Made by a program: the position numbers and the translations under genes | Source: Paulinella micropora | Lineage: Eukaryota; Cercozoa; Imbricatea; Euglyphida | Length of the DNA: 64,000 nt | Reading direction: 5' to 3' | Assembly (NCBI GenBank): GCA_009731375.1 | Contig: BJOX01000115.1 | Location: 882,206 to 946,205 of the forward strand | In this document: positions 53,337-63,518 of the stretch, piece by piece | How the letters are laid out: each line of letters starts with the position of its first letter | Position numbering within the stretch: position 1 is the stretch's first letter | The notes under the pieces: generated by a model | Seen by the model: the letters and a program-made list of their open reading frames with translations, nothing else | Told to the model about the DNA's origin: nothing | Databases searched by the model: none

Positions 53337-53684
53337 CTACATAATAGTGCAGACCTTGGGACACAGCTCACAGCAGTTGGTAGCGAGGGCGGCCTTCACG
53401 AGCTCCCAGATGACATCGACCACGGGCGGGATGAGCTTGTCCACGTTATCATCGGGACACAAGTCCACGAGCACGGCCACGAGGATCTGCTTCTTCTCCT
53501 CGCCTGTGTGGTTAGTATAGAGAGCAAGGTACTTGACCCCGTGAACAATTAACGCCGGCACGCTCTGCCAAGAGAAATCGCTGTAGCTGCGCTTGAGCTC
53601 GAGTGCGAGTTCGTGCGAGGTTACGGTGATGGACTCCTGCGACGAGGGCATCAGCCGTTGTTCGGTCTTACGTCTTTGCAACAT
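53337..53684 (-). CDS. Small conserved viral protein, 115 residues
   Basis: ATG 53,684, divergent from RNR2 across about 113 bp. The amphipathic/hydrophobic segment KKQILVAVLVDLCPDD, then KLIPPVVDVIWELVKAA, is a pattern I have seen in small proteins of large algal viruses. The C-terminus is cysteine-rich (TNCCELCPKVC), which could form disulfides or bind a metal. Function is unknown. Confidence 0.6.
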   Translation of the reverse strand: MLQRRKTEQRLMPSSQESITVTSHELALELKRSYSDFSWQSVPALIVHGVKYLALYTNHTGEEKKQILVAVLVDLCPDDNVDKLIPPVVDVIWELVKAALATNCCELCPKVCTIM

Positions 53685-53797
53685 GTTCTTTGTTTTGTTT
53701 GCGCCACAAGAAAAAAATATATCCTCTTTTCCCTTTTAGTATTAAAAAGAGAGTGAATGGCCTTACTGAAACTGGACAAACGGCAGCTAAACGAATT

Positions 53798-54773
53798 ATG
53801 GACACTGAAGAAAAACTGCTCGTGCCGGAAGCATCACGATTTTGTCTCTTCCCGATACGGCGTCCACAGTTGTATTCATTCTATGAAGCTTCCCTGCGCT
53901 CGTTCTGGACGGCAGATGAGCTAGACCTGAGCCGGGAACAGGCCGATTTCAAGAAACTAAACGTAGACGAACAGCATTTTATTAAGATGGTGCTGGGCTT
54001 CTTTGCCTCGAGCGACGGCATCATCCAAGAGAACCTGGCCGCTAATTTTTTGGCCGAAGTGCAATATTCTGAAGCTAGGCTTTTTTATTCTTACCAGATC
54101 TTTAACGAGGCCGAACACTCGCGGACCTACAGCCTGTTGATCGACACGATCATCAGCGACCAGCAAGAGAAGGACAAGTTGTTCAATGCGATCACGCAGG
54201 TCCCGACCGTCGCACAAAAAGCCAAGTGGGCGCTGCAGTGGCTCAGCCCGGCCCGGTCTTCGTTTGCCGAGCGCCTGGTGGCGTTCGCTTGCGTTGAACT
54301 TGTCCAGTTCGCCTCTTCTTTCGCCTCCATCTTTTGGCTGAAACAAAAGCACCCGGGCCTGCTGCAAGGCTTGTGCACCTCGAACGAGTTTATTGCGCGG
54401 GACGAGACACAACACGGCCTGTTTGCGTGCCACTTGTACAAGCACCATGTGTCGAACAAGCTGCAGCTGTCCCGCATTTTCCAATTGTGGCCGGCTGTGT
54501 CGAGGTCGAGCGGAGGTTCATCAGCGAGTCGCTGCCGGTGGCCTTGCTGGGCCTGAACGCGACGCTGATGGAACGGTACGTTGAGTTCGTGGCGGACGGC
54601 CTGCTGCAGAACCTGGGCTTGAGCGAAAAGCTGTACGGAGTGGCCAAGTGTCCCTTGCCCTTCATGGAGCAGCTAGGCGTGGTAGGCAAGACTAACTTTT
54701 TCGAGAAAGAGTGAGCGAGTACGCGCGGGCGCAGGCCAAGGAGCCGGAATGGGGCCTAGACCAGGACTTCTAG
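53798..54773 (+). CDS. RNR2: Ribonucleoside-diphosphate reductase small subunit, two frameshifts
   Basis: ATG 53,798. The di-iron/tyrosyl-radical subunit is clear: FYEASLRSFWTADELDLS, SDGIIQENL, FNEAEHSRTYSLL (Glu-x2-His-x3-Tyr, with the radical Tyr present), ACVELVQFASSF and ARDETQHGLFACHLY. The frame then changes near 54,480-54,490 (IVAGCVEVERRFISESL continues) and again at about 54,711-54,714, after FFEKE. The last 19 codons end in LDQDF at TAG 54,771, the typical R1-docking tail. All functional parts survive, so the two breaks look recent or artefactual. It is the partner of RNR1 at 30.3 kb and overlaps the next gene by 4 nt, tail-to-tail. Confidence 0.92.
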
Positions 54774-55051
54774 CCATTGATGGTATCAGGCAGCTCTACG
54801 ACTGTCTCTTCTAGTGCCATTTCGGCCTCGACGGCAGCGTGGGCGGCAGACTCGGCGGCCGCTTCTGCTTCCTCTTCTTGTTGGATCAACTGCTTGATCT
54901 GCAGGCGTGTCTCCCTGCAACCACAGACCTTTTCACAGAGCGCGATCTGCAGCTGTAACTTCTCTCGTTCTACGGCCAGGATCAGGCGGCGGGCTAGGCA
55001 CGTGGCCAGCTCGTTCTCGTTCTCGGCTAGTGCTTGTCGCAACGCGTCCAT
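54770..55051 (-). CDS. Small coiled-coil protein, 93 residues
   Basis: ATG 55,051. It is almost wholly helical, with ALRQALAENENELATCLARR at the N-terminus and an acidic/Ala-rich QQEEEAEAAAESAAHAAVEA segment. Two nearby Cys (KVCGC) lie in mid-protein. It is 37 nt downstream of the fibre gene on the same strand, so it may be a fibre-associated trimerisation or chaperone protein. This is speculative. Confidence 0.55.
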   Translation of the reverse strand: MDALRQALAENENELATCLARRLILAVEREKLQLQIALCEKVCGCRETRLQIKQLIQQEEEAEAAAESAAHAAVEAEMALEETVVELPDTING

Positions 55052-55088
55052 TTTTAATAAAAAAATACAGACTCGAAAGAAAAAAAAA

Positions 55089-58000
55089 TCAGCCCGGGAT
55101 CTCGGTAATGGTCACTCTGCCTCTTGAATAAACAGTCGAACCGCCAATGACAAGGCTCCACGTGACAGCGCCTTGTGTGTCGCCATAAGCTTCGAACCAG
55201 ATATACTCATTTGCCGCCACTTCCATGATGCCCGACAGGCTGGGCGAAGCGAACCGTCCGTTGCTATAAAGCCCATGGGCGGTAGTTGTCGCCTGAAAAT
55301 TGGCTTCTGTCTGCTGTACGCCGGTGCTTGAGGCGGGTCTCACTGAATTCCTTTCGACCCAGACATCGTAATAGGCGCCACTGGTCGGCGGGTTGTTGGT
55401 AGCCGCTGCCGAGGTAATAAACTTGAACGAGGCAGTGATCAGCCATTTCCTGGGCATACCGGACGTGTTCTGCCAGGTCGTGAAGCCGTTAGCATGGCTT
55501 ACGGTGATGTTGCCGTACACGGGCGCCAGCCTCACTACGCCATCGACCGGGATCTTCCTGGCAGATCCGCTATTAACAGTGACGGCCGTGTCGCTCGTCA
55601 GCCAATGGCCTCGGTCCCAGGTGCCCAGCTCAAACTGCCCGAGGTCGTTGATCTGCACCACACGATCCGTGCCGGCGGAGGGCAGCGCGGTCAGCAACGT
55701 CGTGGTGATTTTGCCGCTGAGCGTATCCACGCCCGTGAGGCCCGTGGCAGTGGCCGACACGCCCTCGGACTCAACGACGGGCGCAAAGGTCCCCACGACG
55801 GACGCTGCACTCGAATGTACCGAAGTGACAATAAACCGGTGGTAGTAATAGAACGCGGTCGAAGCGGGCGCGCTCGAGTTCAGGGTCTGTGACGTCGTGG
55901 TAAAAGAGAAGTTACCGGACCAGACCAGTGTCCAAGTACTGCCATTGTCCGACCCCGCCAACGTGAAGCTTTTGGTTGAGGTACTGAGAGTAACTCCGTT
56001 GGTCAACGCGAAGCTCGTGATCCTGTACCGGCGCCGCTGGTGCTGGAGCGTAAAGTACTCGCCATACACGTTGCTGCCGCCTACGTTGGTAACGGCGTTG
56101 TTTGTCGTGTTAATACTCCCGTCCGAGTTGTAGCGGCCGAGGCTAGTCCAGCCATTGGCGGCGACACCATCGAAAACCCTCCAGCTCTCCTGGCTTACTT
56201 GTGCGGAAGAGTGGCTGAGCACCCAGTTAGGGTCCGTGGTAGGCGTATAGGCCGACATGGAAGTCCAGGTCGGCAGCGCCACCGAGCCAGAAGTCACGAC
56301 CGTGGTGGAAGTGCTCTGGGTCACCATCTGCCCCGCAGAAGTCAGGCTCAGAACGGCAGTCTGGGCCGGCGTGGAGGCTGGCAACAACGAGCTGGCCGCC
56401 CCGGTGGCAAGCTGGCCACTGGAATCAAGAGTCACTAACACAGTGCTACCAGGCAGGGCAGTCGGTAGCTTGAGTGCAGAGGAGCCAGAAGCTGGAGCGG
56501 AAAGCGTGCTGGTGCCTCCCGCCCCACTGAGTGACAACGAGCTAGCAGCCCCTGTGGCGAGCTGCCCCCCTGAATCGAGTGTCAGTAGCGACGCACTTCC
56601 CGGCAGGGCGATAGGCAGCTTGAGCGCGGAAGAGCCAGAGGCCGGAGCGGAAAGCGTGCTGGTGCCGCCCGCTCCGCTGAGTGATAGCGAGCTAGCAGCC
56701 CCTGTTGCTAGCTGACCACCGGAATCGAGTGTCACTATCGACGTGCTTCCCGGCAGGGCGGTAGGCAGCTTAAGAGCGGAAGAGCCAGAGGCTGGAGCGG
56801 AAAGCGTGCTGGTACCGCCCGCCCCACTGAGCGACAACGAGCTAGCAGCCCCTGTCGCGAGCTGACCACCGGAGTCGAGTGTCAGCAGCAACGTGCTGCC
56901 TGGCAGAGAGGCTGGCACCTTTAGCGCAGAAGCACTCAGCTGCCCCGCAGAGGTCAGCGACGTCAGCGAAGTGCTGGCGGGCAGCGCACTAGGCAGACTC
57001 AACGCGACCGTCCCGGTGCTCGCGATCGTAGATGTGCCGATCGTCAGTGGCGACGTGTGTGTATGCGAGTCCACGTAGCTCTTGTTGGCGCTGTCTGTCC
57101 CGTTTGCAGGGAGTGCTAGGTTCTTAACTCTGAGAGCAAGCCCGCTGTAATCGAAACTCAGCGCGCTGATCTGGAAGTAGTTATTAACGCCAGTATTTTC
57201 AGTTACTATCAGTACCGCATACCGACAGATCACGGGCGCAGGAGGCGTAAAAGCAGCTTCTGTGGCGTCGGTGAAGGTGTATCTTGTTGTCTGTGCTTGC
57301 CAGGTGGTCCAAGTATTCCCGTCGTCACTGACTGCCATCACCCACTTACCAGGCGATCTATTTACAGAAGTGGTGATGTAGTACGTGGTCAGCCGCACTT
57401 CCGCCCCGAAATCGAGCTGGATCCACTCCCCATTCACGTTCGAGCCACTCACTGTCTTGAACTTGTTGCTGGTGTAGGCACCAGTTGAGGTGTTGTAGAC
57501 GCTCAGCGGTGTACACCAGAAAGTGCCAGTGCCGTTACTGTCAAACGCCTTATAAGGGACGGACGTGCTGAACGAGCCACTAGCGCTCACGACATACGTT
57601 TGACTGCCCGACGTCCAGCTCGAGGATGTCATGCCGTTAGGCATTCTGCTGCCGCTCGGAGAGTCTGCAAAAGAAAGACTGTGTCCAACCGGCTGCGCAT
57701 GTGCCAGGCTGCCGCTGCCATCTACCGTGACTAGCGATACCACGGACGGCAGACCACTGAAAGTCTTGATGGCGCTGGAGCCTGTGCCAGGAGCGGAAAG
57801 CGTGCTGGTGCCGCCTGCCCCGGTGAGCGACAGCGTGCCAGCACCACTTGTGCCGAGCTGGCCTACCGAGTCGAGCGTCACCAGCGACGTGCTGCCTGGC
57901 AGCGAAAGCGGGAGTGTAAATTTAGAGGCGGTGAGTTCGCCGGTCGTGCTGTTCCACTGTGTCGCCTTCTCNNNNNNNNNNNNNNNNNNNNNNNNNNNNN

Positions 58001-59680
58001 NNNNNNNNNNNNNNNNNNNNNNNNNNNNNNNNNNNNNNNNNNNNNNNNNNNNNNNNNNNNNNNNNNNNNNNNNNNNNNNNNNNNNNNNNNNNNNNNNNNN
58101 NNNNNNNNNNNNNNNNNNNNNNNNNNNNNNNNNNNNNNNNNNNNNNNNNNNNNNNNNNNNNNNNNNNNNNNNNNNNNNNNNNNNNNNNNNNNNNNNNNNN
58201 NNNNNNNNNNNNNNNNNNNNNNNNNNNNNNNNNNNNNNNNNNNNNNNNNNNNNNNNNNNNNNNNNNNNNNNNNNNNNNNNNNNNNNNNNNNNNNNNNNNN
58301 NNNNNNNNNNNNNNNNNNNNNNNNNNNNNNNNNNNNNNNNNNNNNNNNNNNNNNNNNNNNNNNNNNNNNNNNNNNNNNNNNNNNNNNNNNNNNNNNNNNN
58401 NNNNNNNNNNNNNNNNNNNNNNNNNNNNNNNNNNNNNNNNNNNNNNNNNNNNNNNNNNNNNNNNNNNNNNNNNNNNNNNNNNNNNNNNNNNNNNNNNNNN
58501 NNNNNNNNNNNNNNNNNNNNNNNNNNNNNNNNNNNNNNNNNNNNNNNNNNNNNNNNNNNNNNNNNNNNNNNNNNNNNNNNNNNNNNNNNNNGCTCAGGCC
58601 TAGCACACCGTCCGGATCGACCGTCACCAGCTGCGCGGTCGAGGCGGGCAGAGGGTTAGGCAGCCTCGCGAGAGTGTCAGGGATCGTCGTAACAGTAAAA
58701 TCGGTGTCCATGAGCACGATCGCGCCATTGGCATTTGGAGCCAAAGACGGCTGCTTGAGCGTCCTGTCCTTGACCGCAAAGATCGAGCTGTCTGGATCCA
58801 TGGTCACGACACAGTCGTTTTGGGTAGGCATGATCGACGGGAATTTCACCGCTCCTGCCACTGCGTGGTCGACGTACGCCTTGGGCGCCAGCTGAGAGGC
58901 CTTGGTAGGGTAACTAGTGTTCTCGATGCAGCCTGCATTGTATAGCTGGTAGTCGAAGGCCAGGCTCCGCATGTACCAAACTCCCGCCCCGTTGTTTTTA
59001 GTGCAGATTACGCGCAGGTACCTGGCGTAATCGGCCGCGGTCGCTGGCGTGAACGTGCGCAGGCTGTCGCCTACAAAGGTCTGGGCAGTCTGGCTGTCCC
59101 AAGTGAACCACCGGCTGCCGTCCGCGCTATAAGCAATTCTCCAGTCCCTGGGCGCGGTAATAGCACCCGCAGACGTGAAGTGGTAAGCAGTGACTTTGGC
59201 GTGCATCGGTAGATCGAGCTGGAGCCACGCGCCAGGCACAGGGAGATTATCGACAATCGTCTCGATCATGCCAGTGTAGTTGTTGCCGCTGTAGCTGTCG
59301 GGCGCAGTGGTGCCCCACAAGGTCGAGAAGTCGCTGTCAAAGGCCAGGTAGGCCTGGGCGGAATTGCTGGAGGCCGAGGCCACAAAACCAGCGGAGCTGT
59401 TAGAAGTCATCCCGGCCGGCTGGTTAGTTTTGGCTTCGGTGTCCAGCGTCAAGGTAAGCAGGTCTGCTAAATCGACCAATTGCGGGTTCCCGGACGTTGT
59501 CAGCCTGTGGGCGGTATTAAGCGCTACCGCCTCGTTCGCGGCCACTCCGCCCGCTGCCCATCTCACGCCCCCGTCACCGTCCGAAACAAGGACGTCGCCG
59601 CTCTGTCAGTCGACCGGTAGCACAAAGTCGTCGGTCGCACCGTCGAGGCGCCGCCGCTTGTACGACCTCGCAACTTCCAT
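55089..59680 (-). CDS. Discoidin-domain fibre protein with tandem repeats, gap and in-frame TGA
   Basis: ATG 59,680 begins MEVARSYKRRRLDG. TGA at 59,606-59,608 interrupts the frame, which then continues QSGDVLVSDGDGGVRWAAGG. A first F5/8-type C (discoidin) domain spans about 59,440-58,920. A 620-N gap (57,972-58,591) follows. A second discoidin domain lies at about 57,660-57,120, then four 50-residue repeats of LSLSGAGGTSTLSAPASGSS type (56,400-56,990), then a third discoidin-like domain (56,270-55,740). A C-terminal beta head ends YSRGRVTITEIPG. Modular carbohydrate-binding domains on a repeat shaft fit a receptor-binding fibre. The gap means the true length is unknown (at least 1,300 codons visible). 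Confidence 0.78.
56400..56990 (-). repeat. 150-bp tandem repeats in the fibre gene
   Basis: Four in-frame units with an exact 150-bp period (for example GGAGCGGAAAGCGTGCTGGT at about 56,494, 56,644 and 56,794) and high identity. A related partial unit lies at about 57,760-57,910. Copy number is likely to vary by recombination. Confidence 0.92.
57972..58591. other. Assembly gap (620 N) within the fibre gene
   Basis: Run of Ns between two fibre segments. The adjoining sequence belongs to the same repeat-rich shaft, so collapsed repeats are the likely cause. Confidence 1.
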
Positions 59681-59729
59681 TTGTTGCCGATTAAATTATA
59701 TAACAAGAGGAGAAGTTTTTTTAATTGGT

Positions 59730-59948
59730 TTACAGCATCTCGTCTAGAAAATTGTCGACGAAGCGCATGCGTTCTTCCCACGTGTCTCCGCCAGGGACAT
59801 CACGAGCGGGGTTGATACAGGCTCCGTCGCCATAAGGGCGGCACACGAGCGAGGCTAAGTCTCGAGGGTCCCCTTTTTTGCAAGTCCCGGACCAATAGAG
59901 CTGGCCTTCGAGAAAGCAGGCGCCGCAAGTAGGACAAACTGCCAGCAT
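59730..59948 (-). CDS. Small Cys-rich protein, 72 residues
   Basis: ATG 59,948. Cysteines are arranged CPTCGAC near the start, then GTCKKGDPRDLASLVC and GACINPARD, with a C-terminal acidic helix (TWEERMRFVDNFLDEML). Five or more cysteines in 45 residues suggest a zinc site. It looks like a conserved small viral protein but I cannot name its family. It lies between the fibre gene and the next paralogous-family gene on the same strand. Confidence 0.6.
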   Translation of the reverse strand: MLAVCPTCGACFLEGQLYWSGTCKKGDPRDLASLVCRPYGDGACINPARDVPGGDTWEERMRFVDNFLDEML

Positions 59949-59995
59949 ACCGGAACACTGTTATAGTATTAAAACAGAGAATTAAAAAAGTACTT

Positions 59996-60711
59996 TTAAT
60001 TAGTCAAAACGCTACGTCTCTTCTCGTCCACTAGCCGGAAAAAACGGGCAAGACACCGGTTGAGCTTTTGCTCAGCATTGTCCCAGTAAGTGTCCCTGAC
60101 TCTTTTGGCACGCCTCAATAACCGATTGTGTGAAATCCCGTAATTCTCCTCAGTGTGCACTGCAAGCTCCCATAGCTCGCGCCACGGTTCGCACCGACCA
60201 ACAGTGGGCATGTACAAGCTAGCCAAGCGCGTTTTGTTGTACAACGACCGGAGCATATCCTTGTTGCTGGAATTCTTCCACGCGCCAGCCTCCAGTGGTT
60301 CGTAATACGATGGATTGACGTATCCCGCGACCAAGCTCGCAACCACAGCCGGAATACCGTACTCCTCCTCCAGTAAATACAGACCCGCGTGCTCCGCGGC
60401 GACCAGACCAGCAGCCTCCTTTACCACGGGTCGTCGATACGCTTGGCCAACAGCATAGAGTCCAGCGCAGAGTAGGTTTCTTCCCCTCCCGACTTCCAAC
60501 ACGTAGGCGGAAGCCCTAGATAATATAGAGGCTCGCGGTGCAGAGCAAGGGTTCTATCCGATATAGACAGCCATGTAGTGGCGAACGGCTCGCCCGGCAG
60601 AGCTTCGCGCGGGACGGTACGAGTAAGCGGGGGCAGCTCCAGGCGGCGCCGCTTGAGGGGCCGGGCGTCCGTACCAGCGGTCGTTCGTTTGTTCCGTAGA
60701 GCTAGCATCAT
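59996..60711 (-). CDS. Viral paralogous-family protein (YEPLEAGAW), frameshifted
   Basis: ATG 60,711 opens MMLALRNKRTTAGTDARPLK then RRRL, a basic start like that of the 25,548 gene. This frame ends at 60,421. The conserved remainder (VVKEAAGLVAAEHAGLYLLE, GYVNPSYYEPLEAGAW, TYWDNAEQKLNRCLARFF) lies in another frame down to 59,996. The frames overlap near 60,421-60,500, so a one-base indel around 60,425 would join them. It is the closest paralogue of the 47,125-47,964 product (both have VAAEH, the YEPL-AGAW block and the YW-AEQ-LN block). Function is unknown. Confidence 0.6.
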
Positions 60712-60942
60712 TTTTGCACGGTGGCACCTAAAGCAAAAAAAAAACAGAGTGAGTAAAAGGGCCAGGAAATTTCTCCGTATTTTCAGCCGCGGTAAATTTC
60801 CGCAAAAAAGTCCACATCCAAAAACAGGTGCAAAAATGGCAAAAGGGTTCGTTCCTGCTACTACTCACTTCTAGACTTCGGCCGAGCTCAGGTTGTGAGG
60901 CTGCCAGGCCGTCCGTTTCGTTTCCTGACAGGCGTAACGGTT

Positions 60943-60955
60943 TTCTAGAAGCTTC
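60943..60955 (+). promoter_or_regulatory. Heat-shock-element-like site 1
   Basis: TTCTAGAAGCTTC, a perfect three-unit TTCnnGAAnnTTC arrangement of the eukaryotic HSF consensus. Confidence 0.45.
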
Positions 60956-61086
60956 TGTACCGCAAGTAGTCAGGCTGGACCATATGTCGTGTATCACTGC
61001 CTTTTTGTCCCATCTCACTGCCTTTTTGTACCATATCACCACCTTCTTTCACCATATCACTATATTTCGGTCATATATCAGCGATC

Positions 61087-61099
61087 TTCTAGAACATTC
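61087..61099 (+). promoter_or_regulatory. Heat-shock-element-like site 2
   Basis: TTCTAGAACATTC, a second perfect TTCnnGAAnnTTC triplet 144 bp from the first. Confidence 0.45.
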
Positions 61100-61491
61100 T
61101 GTGCCATACTCGCCGGCGGGCCCAAACTACGACGGAAAGCTAGTTGCTGATGCCTTTTTGTCCTCTACTACTGCCTTTTTGTCATATCATCGATCTTTTC
61201 CCCTTTTACGCCCTTGTCAGAACCGCCACCTCCCGCCAGGTTTGCCAAACCCAACCCCGCCCCCCACTGCCACCACGGTTCTGGCCGGTGCCACCGGCGG
61301 CGTCTTTGTCGGTACCCTGGCAGCGGGGGCCCCCTCCCTCCCCCCGCGTCCTGAAAAATCCGGTGGCCGGTGCCCCCTTGTCAGAACCCACACCTGAGCC
61401 ATTTTTATTTACCATATAAATAAACCTAGCTGGAGGGGTTCTGACAGGCCACCTGAAATTTCCGGTGCTCGGTGCCACCGTGTCAGAACCC

Positions 61492-62678
61492 ACACCTGAG
61501 CCACTTTTATTTACCATATAAATAAACCTAGCTGGCGGGGTTCTGGCAGGGGCCACCACAGCCCACTCTGTCAGAACCCCACACCTGGGCCGTTACTTTC
61601 CGCTATACTCTTACCTGGCAGGGTTCTGGTTGGGTGCCACCTGATGCCAAGGCACAGGGGGGCCCCCTCCCCCCTCTCTTTTTCCTTCTGGTGGTGCCAC
61701 CTTGTCAGAACACCAGACTTTGTCCGTTACGCTCCGCTATACTCTTACGTGGCAGGGTTCTGGCAGGTGGCACCGGAGCACACTGTGTCAGAACCCAGAC
61801 TTTGTCCGTTACTCTCCGCCATACTCTTACGTGGCAGGGTTCTGGCAGGTGGCACCGGAGCACACTGTGTCAGAACCCACACCTTGGCAGTTACGCTTCG
61901 CTATAAGAATACGTGTCGGAGTTCTGACAGGCGGCACCACCGCGGGGGAAAAAGAGTGGAGGGGTGGGGCCCCCCAGGCCGTGGCATCGAGTGCGGGTGC
62001 CACCGTGTCAGAACCCCACACATTGTCCGTTACTCTCCGCTATACTCTTACGTGGCAGGGTTCTGGTTGGGTGCCACCTGATGCCAGGGCACAGGGGGGC
62101 CCCCTCCTCCTCCCTCTTTTTTTCTCCGTGGTGGTGCCACCCTGTCAGAACCCCAGACTTTGTCCGTTACGCTCCGCTATACTCATACCTGGCGGGGTCA
62201 CACGGTTCTGGCAGGTGGCACCGGAGCCCGCTTTGTTAGAACCCACACCTTGTCCGTTACTCTTCGCTAATACTCTCACCTGGCAGGGTTCTGGCAGGTG
62301 CCACCCGCCGAAATTTCCAGGTGATATGGCTGAAATATGCAGCGATACGCGAAATGCAGAAATTCCCCTGAAATACAGAAATTTCCATGTGATATGGCCG
62401 AAATATGCAGCGATACGCGAATGCAGAAATTCACAGAGTAAATGTCACTTTTCTTGCTTCGGGCCGGCCATGTAACAAATGCCAATTTCGCGCGGAAATG
62501 CAATTTTTCTCCTTCCGTGCCGGCCGTGCAACAAGTGCCACTTTACAGGCACAAAAAGACAATGGTTATCCGGCCGGTCCACAGGTACAAAAAGGCAATT
62601 CTTACCCGGCCGGGACGTCAATGACAAAAAGGCAATAGTTCGTTCAGGACTAACGTAGATTTTTAACAATTATATACA
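61492..62678 (-). repeat. Right inverted terminal repeat of the viral element
   Basis: Reverse complement of 22,139-23,325 with scattered substitutions and small indels, for example one extra A in the run beside CTACGTTAGTCC at the outer edge. It carries the same eight iterons, CCGGCCGG palindromes and TGCCTTTTTGT boxes. The outer edge enters (TA)n then host sequence. Confidence 0.93.
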
Positions 62679-62800
62679 TATATATATATATAATATTGTG
62701 TGTGTTTCATGTATGAATGTATGTAATAGTGTACCACGGGCCGCAGTGTTGGAGACGAGCGAAGAACCGCAAGAGGGATATTTGGTAGACTAATACAAAC
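62679..62800. other. Host junction right of the virus
   Basis: TA-rich tract followed by a short unique host segment. No gene is seen. Confidence 0.6.
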
Positions 62801-62804
62801 GAAC

Positions 62805-63355
62805 AATACAATACATACATGCATACATACAAGACTTATCGCAAGAAACATACATACACACGTATATATCTTGCATGTTATGTGAAGAACAGCAAGAGGT
62901 ACTATATTGGGCAGACTAATACTAAAATACAATACATACATGCATACATACAAGACTTATCGCAAGAAACATACATACACACGTATATATCTTGTATGGT
63001 ATTTAAGAACAGCAAGAGGTACTATATTGGGCAGACTAATACTAAAATACAATACATACATGCATACATACAAGACTTATCGCAAGAAACATACATACAC
63101 ACGTATATATCTTGTATGGTATGTAAAGAACAGCAAGAGTTATATTGGGCAGACTAATACTAAAATACAATACATACATGCATACATACAAGACTTATCG
63201 CAAGAAACATACATACACACGTATATATCTTGTATGGTATGTGAAGAACAGCAAGAGTTATATTGGGCAGGCTAATACTAACATACAATACATACATGCA
63301 TACATACAAGACTTATCGCAAGAAACATACATACACACGTATATATCTTGTATGT
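62805..63355 (+). repeat. Five-copy minisatellite of about 118 bp
   Basis: Five tandem units, each with CATACATGCATACATACAAG, then ACTTATCGCAAGAAACATAC and AAGAACAGCAAGAG. The period is 117-120 bp and the units are nearly identical, so expansion was recent. Confidence 0.94.
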
Positions 63356-63487
63356 TGTTGTTGTTGTTGGGAAGAACGGTAAGAGGAATGTTGGGATGAC
63401 TATACAAAACAAACAAACAAACAAGCAAACAAACAAAAACAAACAAACAAATACAAACAAACAAACAAACAAAAAAATGTATATCAA

Positions 63488-63518
<31 letters not shown>

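Larger units (their letters stand above)
60720..61491 (+). promoter_or_regulatory. Right subterminal region: motifs, no gene
   Basis: About 770 bp without a supported gene. It contains GTAACGGTTTTCTAGAA (60,934-60,950), two heat-shock-element-like triplets (60,943-60,955 and 61,087-61,099), four TGCCTTTTTGT-type motifs (60,998-61,185), CATATCAC boxes, and from about 61,210 diverged ITR iterons (GTCAGAACC and GGTTCTG arms). The left end has no matching iteron block because a microsatellite sits there. Confidence 0.65.

Noticed and set aside
22139-62678. Canonical Polinton/Maverick or adintovirus
   Set aside because: No protein-primed PolB and no retroviral-type integrase were found, although a gap and broken genes leave some room.
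22139-62678. UAG reassigned to an amino acid in the virus
   Set aside because: UAG ends the 29,897 gene and RNR2 in the proper places, and UGA also interrupts one gene. Mutation or error is simpler.
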